Source: Prochlorococcus sp. scB243_495K23
GTDB lineage: Bacteria > Cyanobacteriota > Cyanobacteriia > PCC-6307 > Cyanobiaceae
DNA length: 64,000 nt
Reading direction: 5' to 3'
NCBI GenBank assembly: GCA_000635495.1
Contig: JFLW01000001.1
Span: forward strand, 62,001-126,000
How positions within the stretch are numbered: position 1 is the stretch's first letter; each line of letters starts with the position of its first letter. Both the position numbers and the translations under genes were made by a program. The notes under the pieces are model-generated. The model made no database searches. It was not told the DNA's origin and saw only the letters and a list, made by a program, of their open reading frames with translations. Of the stretch, positions 8,833 through 17,488 are shown piece by piece.

Positions 8833-10470
8833 ATGAACCAAGTTAGTGTAATTAATATTAATTCTCCTTTTCTAGATCAAAAACCAGGTACCTCTGGATT
8901 AAGAAAAAGTACTTTAAAGTTTCAGGAAGATCATTATCTAGAAGTTTTTATTGAAGCAATCTTACAATCATTAGAAGATTTACAAGGTTCAACATTAGTA
9001 GTTGGTGGTGATGGTAGATATGGCAATATTGAAGCAATAGAAAAAATTGTCCAAATATGCATTGCCCATAAAGTTCAAAAGGTTATTGTTCCAAAATACG
9101 GTTTATTATCTACTCCTGCGACATCACATTTAATTAGAAAAGAAAACGCTATTGGTGGAATTATTCTTTCTGCAAGCCATAATCCTGGTGGGATTGATGG
9201 CGATTTTGGAGTGAAATTGAATATCTCTAATGGTGGCCCAGCTCCTGAGATAATTACTAATAAGATTTTCAAGGCTTCACAATTACTAACTAGTTATAAA
9301 ATTTGTAAGATTCAATTACCTGATTTTAGTGAATATGGAACTTATCCTTACGACGAAACTACCTTAGAAATTATTGATGGATTAACAGATTATTCTAATT
9401 TGATGGAGAAAATTTTTGATTTTGATCAAATTAGTGATTTTTTAAAAAAAGACTTCTCGTTAATCTTTGATGCAATGAATGCGGTTACAGGCCCATATGC
9501 AAAAAATATTTTTGTTGAAAAAATGGGTCTCTCACCTGATTGTGTCATGAATGGTTATCCTTTAAAAGATTTTGGTGGGCTACATCCTGATCCTAATCTT
9601 ACTTACGCATCCCACTTGGCTGATTTGTTATTAAATAAAAAATCTTATAGTTTTGGTGCTGCATGCGATGGAGATGGAGATAGGAATATGATTTTAGGAA
9701 GTGGATGTTTTGTAAATCCTAGTGATAGCCTCGCAGTTATCACTGCTAATACAAAATGTGTCCCCGGATATAAAGATGGTATTACAGGTGTGGCACGATC
9801 TATGCCAACTAGCTCAGCGGTTGATAATGTTGCTAGAGCATTAAATATACCTTGTTTCGAGACACCTACTGGCTGGAAGTTCTTTGGAAATCTTTTAGAT
9901 TCTAATTTAATTACTTTATGTGGAGAAGAAAGTTTTGGAACAGGCAGTAATCATGTGAGAGAGAAAGATGGACTATGGGCAGTTTTGTATTGGTTACAAG
10001 TTTTAGCTGAGAAAAAATCTTCGGTAAGTGATTTGATGCAGAATCATTGGAAACAGTTTGGTAGGAATTATTATTCAAGACATGATTATGAGGCAATTCC
10101 CGCAAATATTGCTAATCAAATCTTTGGTAATTTAACTTCTATGCTCGAAAATTTAAAAGGAAATAGTTTTGCTGGCCATTTAGTTAAAGTTGCAGATAAC
10201 TTTTCATATTTAGATCCCGTTGATAATTCCATAAGTGAAAATCAAGGTTTAAGGTTGGTCCTTGATGATAATTCTCGAGTAATTGTGCGCCTTTCAGGAA
10301 CTGGAACTAAGGGTGCAACATTAAGACTTTACTTCGAGAAATTTTTCAATCCTCAACAGAATCTTTCGTTAAATCCTCAGATTGCTTTGAAACCTCTAAT
10401 AGATGATTTAGATGCTTTATTGAATATTTCAAAACTTACTCAAATGGAAACTCCTACAGTAATTACATAG
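8833..10470 (+). CDS. pgm: Phosphoglucomutase
   Basis: A 545-residue alpha-D-phosphohexomutase that interconverts glucose-1-phosphate and glucose-6-phosphate, linking glycogen and sugar-nucleotide synthesis to central carbon metabolism. The phosphoserine loop is LSASHNPGG (Ser115), the Mg-binding loop is CDGDGDRN, the sugar-binding loop is GEESFGTGSNH, and the phosphate-binding C-terminal loop is RLSGTGTKGATLR. The long form with EKDGLWAVLYWLQ is characteristic of true phosphoglucomutase rather than the shorter PMM/PGM or GlmM enzymes. It precedes rarA by 33 bases on the same strand. Confidence 0.95.
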   Translation: MNQVSVININSPFLDQKPGTSGLRKSTLKFQEDHYLEVFIEAILQSLEDLQGSTLVVGGDGRYGNIEAIEKIVQICIAHKVQKVIVPKYGLLSTPATSHLIRKENAIGGIILSASHNPGGIDGDFGVKLNISNGGPAPEIITNKIFKASQLLTSYKICKIQLPDFSEYGTYPYDETTLEIIDGLTDYSNLMEKIFDFDQISDFLKKDFSLIFDAMNAVTGPYAKNIFVEKMGLSPDCVMNGYPLKDFGGLHPDPNLTYASHLADLLLNKKSYSFGAACDGDGDRNMILGSGCFVNPSDSLAVITANTKCVPGYKDGITGVARSMPTSSAVDNVARALNIPCFETPTGWKFFGNLLDSNLITLCGEESFGTGSNHVREKDGLWAVLYWLQVLAEKKSSVSDLMQNHWKQFGRNYYSRHDYEAIPANIANQIFGNLTSMLENLKGNSFAGHLVKVADNFSYLDPVDNSISENQGLRLVLDDNSRVIVRLSGTGTKGATLRLYFEKFFNPQQNLSLNPQIALKPLIDDLDALLNISKLTQMETPTVIT

Positions 10471-10503
10471 AATTGAAAGTAATGATTTTTTGATTTTATT
10501 TAT

Positions 10504-11793
10504 ATGCATTCAGAAAATTTATTTACTAATTATTCTCAAATAGAAAACAATGCGCCTTTGGCAGATAAATTAAGACCAAAGAATTTGGAAGATTTTTTTG
10601 GTCAACAACTAATCCTGAATGATAATTCGCTTTTAAGAAGTGCAATATTAAACGATAAGATTAGTAATTTTATTTTTTCTGGCCCTCCGGGTGTTGGCAA
10701 AACTACTCTAATTGAAATTATTTCTTTTAATACGCGGTCAAAATTAATTAAGTTAAATGCAGTATTATCAAGTGTTAAAGAATTAAGAAATGAAATCGCT
10801 AATGCAAAAGATAGATTAATAAATTCAAAAAGAAAAACAATTTTATTTATCGATGAGGTTCATAGATTTACATCAGTTCAGCAAGATGCTTTATTACCTT
10901 CAATAGAAAATGGAACTATAACTTTTATTGGTGCTACAACCGAAAACCCTTTCTTTGCTGTTAATAAAGCGTTGGTTAGCAGGTCTCGGATTTTTACATT
11001 ACTTCCTCTGGCAGAAAATGATTTGCAGAAAATAATACAAAAAGTTATTACTCACTATTCAAAACAAAAAGATTCAAAAAAGGTTTATTTAACTCAAGAT
11101 GCTATAAGTCATTTAATTAAATTTTCTGGCGGAGATGCAAGGACATTAATCAATGCGCTAGAGATGGCTATAGAAACAACTGCTGAAAATGATGCTAAAG
11201 AAATCAATATTAATCTCTCAATAGCCGAGGATGCACTACAAAAGAAAAATATTGTTTACGATAAAAATGGTCAAAATCATTACGATGTAATAAGTGCTTT
11301 TATCAAGTCCATAAGAGGTTCTGATCCAGATGCAACTTTATTCTGGCTTGCGAATATGCTGGAGGCTGGTGAAGATCCTAATTTTATTTTTAGAAGACTA
11401 CTTATTTCTGCCAGTGAAGATATTGGAATAGCTGATCCAAATGCCATAGTAGTTGTACAATCCTGTTGTGATGCTTTTGATAGAGTTGGTTTTCCAGAAG
11501 GATTATATTTTTTAACGCAGGCTTCTTTATATTTAGCTATTTCTCCAAAAAGTAATAGTACGAAAAGTATTTTTAGAGCAATTGAAAGAATCAAATCTAT
11601 AAATTCTTTTGATGTCCCACTTCATTTAAAAAATAATTCTAATAGTTATGTCAATCCTCATAATTATCCAGGTAATTGGGTCGCACAAGAATATCTTCCT
11701 AAATCTTTAAGAGGTTTAAAAATTTGGGAGCCAAATAATAATGGATGGGAAAAAACTCAATATGAAGAACTGCTTAGAAGAAAAGAAAATTAA
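10504..11793 (+). CDS. rarA: Replication-associated recombination ATPase RarA/MgsA
   Basis: A 429-residue AAA+ ATPase related to clamp-loader subunits; RarA acts at stalled replication forks. The N-terminus has the LADKLRPKNLEDFFGQ box, Walker A is GPPGVGKTT (60-68), Walker B is FIDEVHRF and sensor 1 is GATTENPFF. The C-terminal MgsA domain is evident from YDVISAFIKSIRGSDPDA and the SASEDIGIADPNA stretch. Some bacteria and cyanobacteria carry RarA as a fusion; here it stands alone. Its 3' end overlaps the phosphopantetheinyl transferase gene convergently by 4 bases. Confidence 0.95.
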   Translation: MHSENLFTNYSQIENNAPLADKLRPKNLEDFFGQQLILNDNSLLRSAILNDKISNFIFSGPPGVGKTTLIEIISFNTRSKLIKLNAVLSSVKELRNEIANAKDRLINSKRKTILFIDEVHRFTSVQQDALLPSIENGTITFIGATTENPFFAVNKALVSRSRIFTLLPLAENDLQKIIQKVITHYSKQKDSKKVYLTQDAISHLIKFSGGDARTLINALEMAIETTAENDAKEININLSIAEDALQKKNIVYDKNGQNHYDVISAFIKSIRGSDPDATLFWLANMLEAGEDPNFIFRRLLISASEDIGIADPNAIVVVQSCCDAFDRVGFPEGLYFLTQASLYLAISPKSNSTKSIFRAIERIKSINSFDVPLHLKNNSNSYVNPHNYPGNWVAQEYLPKSLRGLKIWEPNNNGWEKTQYEELLRRKEN

Positions 11794-12446
11794 AAATTTT
11801 TCGAACAACAAATAATCTCAGGATTAAAAGAAGTTTTTTCTTCGTAGGCTAAAGCGATAGTCCAATTATGGAAGTTAATCTGTGAATAATTTAAATGTAT
11901 GTTTTTCTTATTATGAATTAACTCTTTTGGCTTTTCAAAAAATTGCCAATATTTAATGTCTTTAGCTATTTTTCCATGATCCCATTTTATAGCCGCTTCA
12001 ACAGCACACCATTGATTTAATATCATATTTTTTGTTAAATAATTATTATGCTTTGATTTATTGGTATGAAAAAAATATTTTTTTGCAAATTTTAAATGGT
12101 TAAAATCTCTATCTGTTCTCTCAATATCAATCCCTATTTTGCTTTTATGCCAGACTATAGTAATGGCATCTTTACAATGACTTAAACTGATATTTCCCAT
12201 GCCACATGGTAAAATTGGAGGCTCTCCAGGTTGAGCATTAATTGGAATTTCTAGAGGGTCTAAATCAAAAAGTGTTGAAAGTGATTTTCGCAAATAAGCT
12301 CTTGTTTCTAAGAAAATCTTTGATCTTGACTTTGTTAGGTTTTTTGCAGTTTTAATTTCTTCTATAGTTGCGACATCTTGCACACCTTTGATCTCATAAA
12401 ACCAAATTTTTGGTATTTTATATTCATACTCATTTAATAATTTCAA
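11790..12446 (-). CDS. 4'-phosphopantetheinyl transferase (Sfp-like)
   Basis: A 218-residue Sfp/HetI-type enzyme that transfers the phosphopantetheine arm of coenzyme A to acyl carrier protein. It shows the substrate-binding GEPPILPCGMGNISLSHC region, the Mg-binding IGIDIE motif and a WCAVEAAIK motif corresponding to WxxKExxxK. The usual lysine before the glutamate is valine here, while the Mg-ligand glutamate is kept. The start is TTG; no ATG occurs in frame before residue 120 or so. That TTG shares its first base with the ATG of the divergent bcp gene, so there is no intergenic space. No AcpS-type enzyme is seen in the window. Confidence 0.88.
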   Translation of the reverse strand: MKLLNEYEYKIPKIWFYEIKGVQDVATIEEIKTAKNLTKSRSKIFLETRAYLRKSLSTLFDLDPLEIPINAQPGEPPILPCGMGNISLSHCKDAITIVWHKSKIGIDIERTDRDFNHLKFAKKYFFHTNKSKHNNYLTKNMILNQWCAVEAAIKWDHGKIAKDIKYWQFFEKPKELIHNKKNIHLNYSQINFHNWTIALAYEEKTSFNPEIICCSKNF

Positions 12447-12913
12447 TGGCTCTTAAGGTTGGCGACAAAGCACCAGAATTTAAATTAAAAGATTCTTTTG
12501 AGAAAGAAGTTTCTCTCAATGATTTCAAAGGTAAAAGAATAATACTATATTTTTATCCAAAAGATAATACTCCAGGATGTACTAAAGAAGCATGTAATTT
12601 TAAAGAGAATTGGGATTTACTCCAAAAAAATAATATTGTTGTGCTTGGTATTAGTAAAGATAATGCATCCTCTCATCAGAAGTTTATAGAAAAATTTAAT
12701 TTACCTTTTATTCTTTTAACTGATCCTGAACCTTTCAAAGTTTCTTCTGATTACGATAGCTATGGACTGAAAAAATTCATGGGAAAAGAATATATGGGAA
12801 TGATGAGAAATACTTTTTTAATTGATACTGAAGGAAACATAGAAAAAATTTACTTAAAGGTAAAAGCAGCTATAATGGCTGATCATATAATTGCAGACCT
12901 TGGGTTAAGCTAA
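12446..12913 (+). CDS. bcp: Peroxiredoxin, BCP/PrxQ type
   Basis: A 155-residue thiol peroxidase that reduces hydrogen peroxide and organic peroxides with thioredoxin as donor. The start is set at the ATG of MALKVGDKAPEF, which is the family N-terminus; a 12-residue upstream extension in the same frame would run through the neighbouring gene. The peroxidatic cysteine is Cys45 in FYPKDNTPGC and the resolving cysteine is Cys50 in TKEAC, the five-residue spacing of atypical two-cysteine PrxQ proteins. It is divergent from the PPTase gene with overlapping start codons and converges on the coaX-like gene with 4 bases of overlap. Confidence 0.95.
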   Translation: MALKVGDKAPEFKLKDSFEKEVSLNDFKGKRIILYFYPKDNTPGCTKEACNFKENWDLLQKNNIVVLGISKDNASSHQKFIEKFNLPFILLTDPEPFKVSSDYDSYGLKKFMGKEYMGMMRNTFLIDTEGNIEKIYLKVKAAIMADHIIADLGLS

Positions 12914-13599
12914 TTTTTTATGGACAGGTGGTGAATAATCATTCCCTCCATAACTAAGTTAGGAGCATTAATAATATTTTCTTTTTTAGTTGTTAGAGAT
13001 TTTGTGAGTAATTGAGAGTCTCCTCCACATATTATTAAAATATCCTTTTCGGGATTGAATAAACTATTAATCACGCCAGTAAGAGAGTTGATTACTCCTT
13101 TTAAGATTGCTTCTTCTGTATTAATTAAAAAATCTTTGATCGGAATATCATATTTTTTGGGAACTTTAAGATTTTTTGTATTTTGTTCCATTGATTTTAA
13201 TTGTGTTAGAAAACCTGGAATAAGTTGACCTCCAATAATAGATCCATTTGAATTCAATTTTGTTATTGATAATATTGTTCCAAAATCTGCAACTAGCAAA
13301 TCTTTTTTTAAAGGGTTTTCAATAATTTTTAAAGCGGCAATAGAGGCAAGAGCTCTATCAACTCCCAAATAATCAGGAAGATTTGATAATTGGATATCTT
13401 TAGTCTTTATTTCATTTTCTTTTTTCAGCAAAAAATTTGGTAGTTTTCCTACAGAAGCCCAAATTAATTGATCAAGATCTATATTTTCGGGAACTTTTTG
13501 ATCTTTTTTGGTATGGAAGAATTGTGATTCATTATTAGAATATTTTGCCCAATGAAGCCTACTATTGCCTACTAATAAAAAATTTATATCTGAGACCAT
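12910..13599 (-). CDS. coaX: Type III pantothenate kinase-like protein (CoaX)
   Basis: A 229-residue protein of the ASKHA kinase fold resembling type III pantothenate kinase, the first step of coenzyme A synthesis. It shows VGNSRLHWA at the N-terminus (phosphate 1 region), LGVDRALASIAA, the catalytic-type VADFGTILSI, GGQLIPGF and the GGDS adenosine motif. The first motif of characterised CoaX proteins is DxGNT; here the Asp position is Leu, which is a real departure though cyanobacterial members may share it. It follows cysH by 15 bases on the same strand. Function as pantothenate kinase is likely but the missing aspartate leaves doubt. Confidence 0.78.
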   Translation of the reverse strand: MVSDINFLLVGNSRLHWAKYSNNESQFFHTKKDQKVPENIDLDQLIWASVGKLPNFLLKKENEIKTKDIQLSNLPDYLGVDRALASIAALKIIENPLKKDLLVADFGTILSITKLNSNGSIIGGQLIPGFLTQLKSMEQNTKNLKVPKKYDIPIKDFLINTEEAILKGVINSLTGVINSLFNPEKDILIICGGDSQLLTKSLTTKKENIINAPNLVMEGMIIHHLSIKN

Positions 13600-13614
13600 C
13601 CTTCTATGATCAAT

Positions 13615-14337
13615 TTAATCATTAGTATGAATTCCACATTCTTGTTTAATCCCCCCAAATCTCGTATCTCTGCCTTTTATTTCGATACCATCAGGACTGC
13701 TTGAATGCCAATCTCCTACAGAAGAATAACCTTTGAGAAAAAGTGGATGGGCAGGTAAGTTATTCTCTTTCATATAATAAAAAATATCTTTATTTGTCCA
13801 ATTTAATAAAGGTCTTAAAGATAGTCTTTGACGAATTACGTCTAGGAATTTCATTTTTTTTCGATTTTCTGTTTGACTTGATCGAACACCGCTTGCCCAA
13901 CAATAAATATTAAATTTTTCTAGCCCATTATCTAAAGGTTTTATCTTTCTTAACTCATGATACTTATCTAAATCACTCCCTTTATTTGTTTCCCAAAGTT
14001 TTCCGTATTTAGCCTCCATTCTTGCTGGAGAGAATTCACTTTGCAGAACTTCTACTTCTAATGATAAATCTTCAATAAGTTTTTCAGCGTAATGGTATGT
14101 TTCTGGAGGTAGGTAACCTGTGTCTATCCAAAATATTTTGATTTTTTTTTGTAGAAATAATTTACTAACCATATTCAAAAGGACTGATGATTGTATGCCA
14201 AAACTTGTTGTAATAGCAAATTGATTATCAAACTTTTCATAACCCCAAGTAAGCATTTCTTGAGGCTTCATATCTACTAGCTCTTGATTATATTTCCTTA
14301 AGTTAGGTTGAATATCTTTGTGGATGTTTTCAATCAT
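13615..14337 (-). CDS. cysH: Phosphoadenylyl-sulfate reductase
   Basis: A 240-residue thioredoxin-dependent reductase that makes sulfite from activated sulfate. It has the phosphosulfate-binding ITTSFGIQSSVLL start of the ATP-pyrophosphatase-like fold, the RPLLNWT segment and the C-terminal catalytic motif KQECGIH (Cys234). Only a single cysteine (YCWASG) occurs where 4Fe-4S APS reductases carry a CC pair, so this is the PAPS type without a cluster. It is the upstream gene of a probable cysH-coaX pair and is divergent from the NDH-2 gene with about 95 bases between. The cysK gene further on completes cysteine synthesis. Confidence 0.94.
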   Translation of the reverse strand: MIENIHKDIQPNLRKYNQELVDMKPQEMLTWGYEKFDNQFAITTSFGIQSSVLLNMVSKLFLQKKIKIFWIDTGYLPPETYHYAEKLIEDLSLEVEVLQSEFSPARMEAKYGKLWETNKGSDLDKYHELRKIKPLDNGLEKFNIYCWASGVRSSQTENRKKMKFLDVIRQRLSLRPLLNWTNKDIFYYMKENNLPAHPLFLKGYSSVGDWHSSSPDGIEIKGRDTRFGGIKQECGIHTND

Positions 14338-14432
14338 TCTTCAATTTGATTATGAGTTTAATTTTATTTCGCTCAATTTAAAAATTATTCGTATAGTTTA
14401 ATAATACATTTACGCATAACAATATTTCTCTA

Positions 14433-15626
14433 ATGAAATCAATACAAAAACCAATAGTAATAGTTGGAGCAGGTTTTGCAGGTATGACATTTGCTTTGAA
14501 TTTAAAGAATCTTAATCCTTCTTTACCGATTCTTGTTGTTGATTCTGAAACTAACTTTATATTTAAACCTTTAATGTATGAAGTTTTAAGTAAAGAAATA
14601 AGAAATTGGGAAGCCACCCCAAAATTTGAAAATATTTTTTCTGATGCGGGTGTAACTTTTTTAAGAAATTGTTTAACCAAGATTTCCTTCAAAGAAAATA
14701 TTGTTGAATTTAGTGACGAATTAAAATTAAGTTATCAGTATCTCGTTATCTGTACAGGATCTATTCCAAATAGTTTTTTTATAAAAGGTGTAGATGAAAA
14801 TTGTTATTTTTTTAATGATGTTCATGATTTAAATAAATTAAATTCTTTTTTAAAAAAATCACAAGATACTGCGTTGCATAAAAAGTTATTCATAGTTGGA
14901 GGTGGTCCCTCTGGCATCGAGTTGGCTTGCAAAATTAAAGATATATTTACAGACCAATTTGAAATTAATGTAATAGAAAAATCAAACGAAATCCTCAATA
15001 AAAACAAAATTTTTAATAGAGAACAAGCAGAGAAGGCATTAGAAAAAAGAAAAATCAACGTTCTTTTGAATTCCACAGTTAAAGAAGTCTCAGAAACTAA
15101 GATTAGTATTTCTAGTGAGGTTGGAATAACTTCCTTGGATAAAGATATTGTTATTTGGACAGCAGGTGTTAAACCTAATTTGTCTTACTTAGAAACTGAT
15201 CAAATAACAAAAAAATTTGGACGAATTTTAGTTAATAATAATTTCCAAATTGAAAACCATAAAAACTGTTTCGCTATTGGTGATATTTCAGTTATTGAAG
15301 GAATGGAGGATTTACCTATAACTGCTCAGGTCGCTATGCAGGAAGGAAATCATCTTGCTAATAATTTAGAACTTTTAATTCAAGGAAAAGATCCTTTACC
15401 CTTTGAATTTCAAGACAACGGGGAAATGATTAGCTTAGGAATTGGCGAAGCTTCAATTTCTGGGCTTGGAGTTACTTTATTTGGGAAATTGGCTTTTGAG
15501 GCAAGAAGACTTATATATGCTTCTAAGTTGCCTGATATTACTGAAAGCTTAAAATCTGCGTCTTCATGGATATTCCAAAAAAAATCTATTTTTAAAAAGT
15601 TTCTTAAAAAAGATTATTCGAATTAA
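14433..15626 (+). CDS. ndbB: Type II NAD(P)H dehydrogenase
   Basis: A 397-residue flavoprotein of the NDH-2 family, a non-proton-pumping enzyme passing electrons from NAD(P)H to quinone at the membrane surface. The FAD-binding motif is GAGFAGMTFAL near residue 11 and the NAD(P)H-binding motif is GGGPSGIELA near residue 155. The late FAD contact CFAIGDIS and the QVAMQEGNHLANN stretch are as expected. The C-terminus (FGKLAFEARRLIYASKLPD) is an amphipathic segment suited to membrane association. The symbol follows cyanobacterial usage; whether it is NdbA, NdbB or NdbC by function cannot be told. Confidence 0.88.
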   Translation: MKSIQKPIVIVGAGFAGMTFALNLKNLNPSLPILVVDSETNFIFKPLMYEVLSKEIRNWEATPKFENIFSDAGVTFLRNCLTKISFKENIVEFSDELKLSYQYLVICTGSIPNSFFIKGVDENCYFFNDVHDLNKLNSFLKKSQDTALHKKLFIVGGGPSGIELACKIKDIFTDQFEINVIEKSNEILNKNKIFNREQAEKALEKRKINVLLNSTVKEVSETKISISSEVGITSLDKDIVIWTAGVKPNLSYLETDQITKKFGRILVNNNFQIENHKNCFAIGDISVIEGMEDLPITAQVAMQEGNHLANNLELLIQGKDPLPFEFQDNGEMISLGIGEASISGLGVTLFGKLAFEARRLIYASKLPDITESLKSASSWIFQKKSIFKKFLKKDYSN

Positions 15627-15675
15627 ACTTTTTTGAAATATTGTTTTTGGGTATATTGAGTTAAATAAGTTTTGT

Positions 15676-17484
15676 ATGAATTTAATTTCAGTAGTTAGTG
15701 ATAATTTTGATGCGTTTATAACGGTAGTTGTATTAATAATGTCAATAATTTTGTTTATTAGAAATACTATTGCACCAGAATTGACTGGTTTGTTATGTGT
15801 TGGAATATTTATATCTACTGGGGTTCTTTCTCCTGAAAAAGCTTTAGCTGGATTTGGTAGCCCTTCTTTAATTACCCTTATGGGTTTATTTGCAGTTTCC
15901 TCAGCATTATTTAAAAGTGGTGCCTTAGACAGAGTAAGAGAATTGATTTCTTCTGAAAGTATTCGAACTCCAAGGAAATTAATTTCTTTAATAACTTTTT
16001 TGATTGCTCCAATATCTGGAATTGTACCTAATACTCCAGTAGTAGCATCTTTGTTACCTTTAATTGAAAGTTGGTGCGAGCGAAGAAATATATCACCATC
16101 AAAAGTTTTATTACCTCTTTCTTTTGCTACTTTACTCGGTGGAACTCTGACATTATTAGGCAGTTCAGTAAATCTTCTTGTAAGTGATATTAGTCAACAA
16201 TTAGGTTATGGAGGTTTGGAATTATTTAGTTTGACTTCAATAGGAATTCCTGTTTGGCTTATAGGTACAATCTATATGATTCTAGTTTCTGACATACTTT
16301 TGCCAGATAGAGGGAGAGATAAGGAGTTCATTAAAAATGGTGATATGAATATATATTTTACCGAAGTTACTATTCCCTCTACTTCAGAATTAGTTGGACA
16401 ATCTGTCAGAAATAGTAGATTGCAAAGACGATTTGACGTTGATGTTCTGGAATTGCAACGAAATGGAAAAGTTATTCTTCCTCCTTTGGCTGATAGAAAG
16501 ATTGAGCCGGATGATAGATTAATAATCCGCGTTACTAGGGCAGACTTATTTAGGCTGCAGCAGGAACATACAATTCTGTTAGGAGAAAACAAAACATCTT
16601 TCGATGGGGCTAATGTTTTATCAGATGATGAAGGTACTAAGACCTTTGAAGCCTTGTTACCAGCTGGTTCAACTTTAGCCGGTGCAAGTTTGAGAGAATT
16701 AAGATTTAGGCAGCGTCATAATGCAACAGTTTTAGCATTAAGAAGAGGTCAACAAACTGTTCAGGAGAGATTAGGTCAAGCTGTTTTAAGGGCTGGAGAT
16801 GTTTTATTATTGCAAGCACCGTTAGATTCAATAAGAGGTTTGCAAGCTAGTAATGATTTACTTATTTTAGATCAATTCGAAGATGACTTACCTTTTTTGA
16901 TAAAAAAACCTATATCGATTGCAATTGCAATAGGAATGGTGGTTTTGCCTTCGGTTTCTAGTATTCCATTAGTAGGTTCAGTTCTTTTGGCTGTGATTGC
17001 AATGGTTGCTTGCGGATGTTTAAGACCTGCAGAGATACAAAAATCAATTAGGTTAGACGTCATTTTATTGCTGGGATCTTTATCGTGTTTTAGCGTGGCT
17101 ATGCAGATAACTGGATTAGCAGATGTAATTGCAGTAAATCTAAACTTTGCCCTTAACGGAATGCCTCTTTATTTTGCACTAGTCGTAATTTTTGTATCTA
17201 CAGTTATTCTTACGCAATTTATAAGTAATGCTGCTTCGGTTGCTTTGATTTTACCTGTTGCTATTGAATTTTCAAATGTTTTAGAAATTTCACCAAGCGC
17301 TTTAATAATGCTTGTTTTATTCGGTGCAAGTCAATCTTTCTTGACTCCAATGGGTTATCAAACAAATTTAATGGTTTATGGTCCTGGAAGATATAGATTT
17401 TTTGATATCGCAAAATACGGAGCTGGATTAACATTTATAATGTCATTTACTGTTCCAGCATTGATAATTTTAAATTACGGGTAA
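15676..17484 (+). CDS. SLC13/DASS-type anion:Na+ symporter with two TrkA_C domains
   Basis: A 602-residue membrane protein with about five N-terminal and six C-terminal transmembrane helices separated by a cytoplasmic insert of roughly 200 residues (about 225-410). The insert contains two TrkA_C/RCK-type modules, marked by VGQSVRNSRLQRRFDVDVL and ASLRELRFRQRHNATVLAL. Pore motifs include FGSPSLITLMGLF, SGIVPNTPVVASLLP and FISNAASVALILPVA. This architecture occurs in bacterial sodium/sulfate or related anion symporters. It begins an operon with ktrB 4 bases downstream and ktrA next. The nearby cysH favours sulfate as the substrate, which is inference only. Confidence 0.88.
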   Translation: MNLISVVSDNFDAFITVVVLIMSIILFIRNTIAPELTGLLCVGIFISTGVLSPEKALAGFGSPSLITLMGLFAVSSALFKSGALDRVRELISSESIRTPRKLISLITFLIAPISGIVPNTPVVASLLPLIESWCERRNISPSKVLLPLSFATLLGGTLTLLGSSVNLLVSDISQQLGYGGLELFSLTSIGIPVWLIGTIYMILVSDILLPDRGRDKEFIKNGDMNIYFTEVTIPSTSELVGQSVRNSRLQRRFDVDVLELQRNGKVILPPLADRKIEPDDRLIIRVTRADLFRLQQEHTILLGENKTSFDGANVLSDDEGTKTFEALLPAGSTLAGASLRELRFRQRHNATVLALRRGQQTVQERLGQAVLRAGDVLLLQAPLDSIRGLQASNDLLILDQFEDDLPFLIKKPISIAIAIGMVVLPSVSSIPLVGSVLLAVIAMVACGCLRPAEIQKSIRLDVILLLGSLSCFSVAMQITGLADVIAVNLNFALNGMPLYFALVVIFVSTVILTQFISNAASVALILPVAIEFSNVLEISPSALIMLVLFGASQSFLTPMGYQTNLMVYGPGRYRFFDIAKYGAGLTFIMSFTVPALIILNYG

Positions 17485-17488
17485 TATC

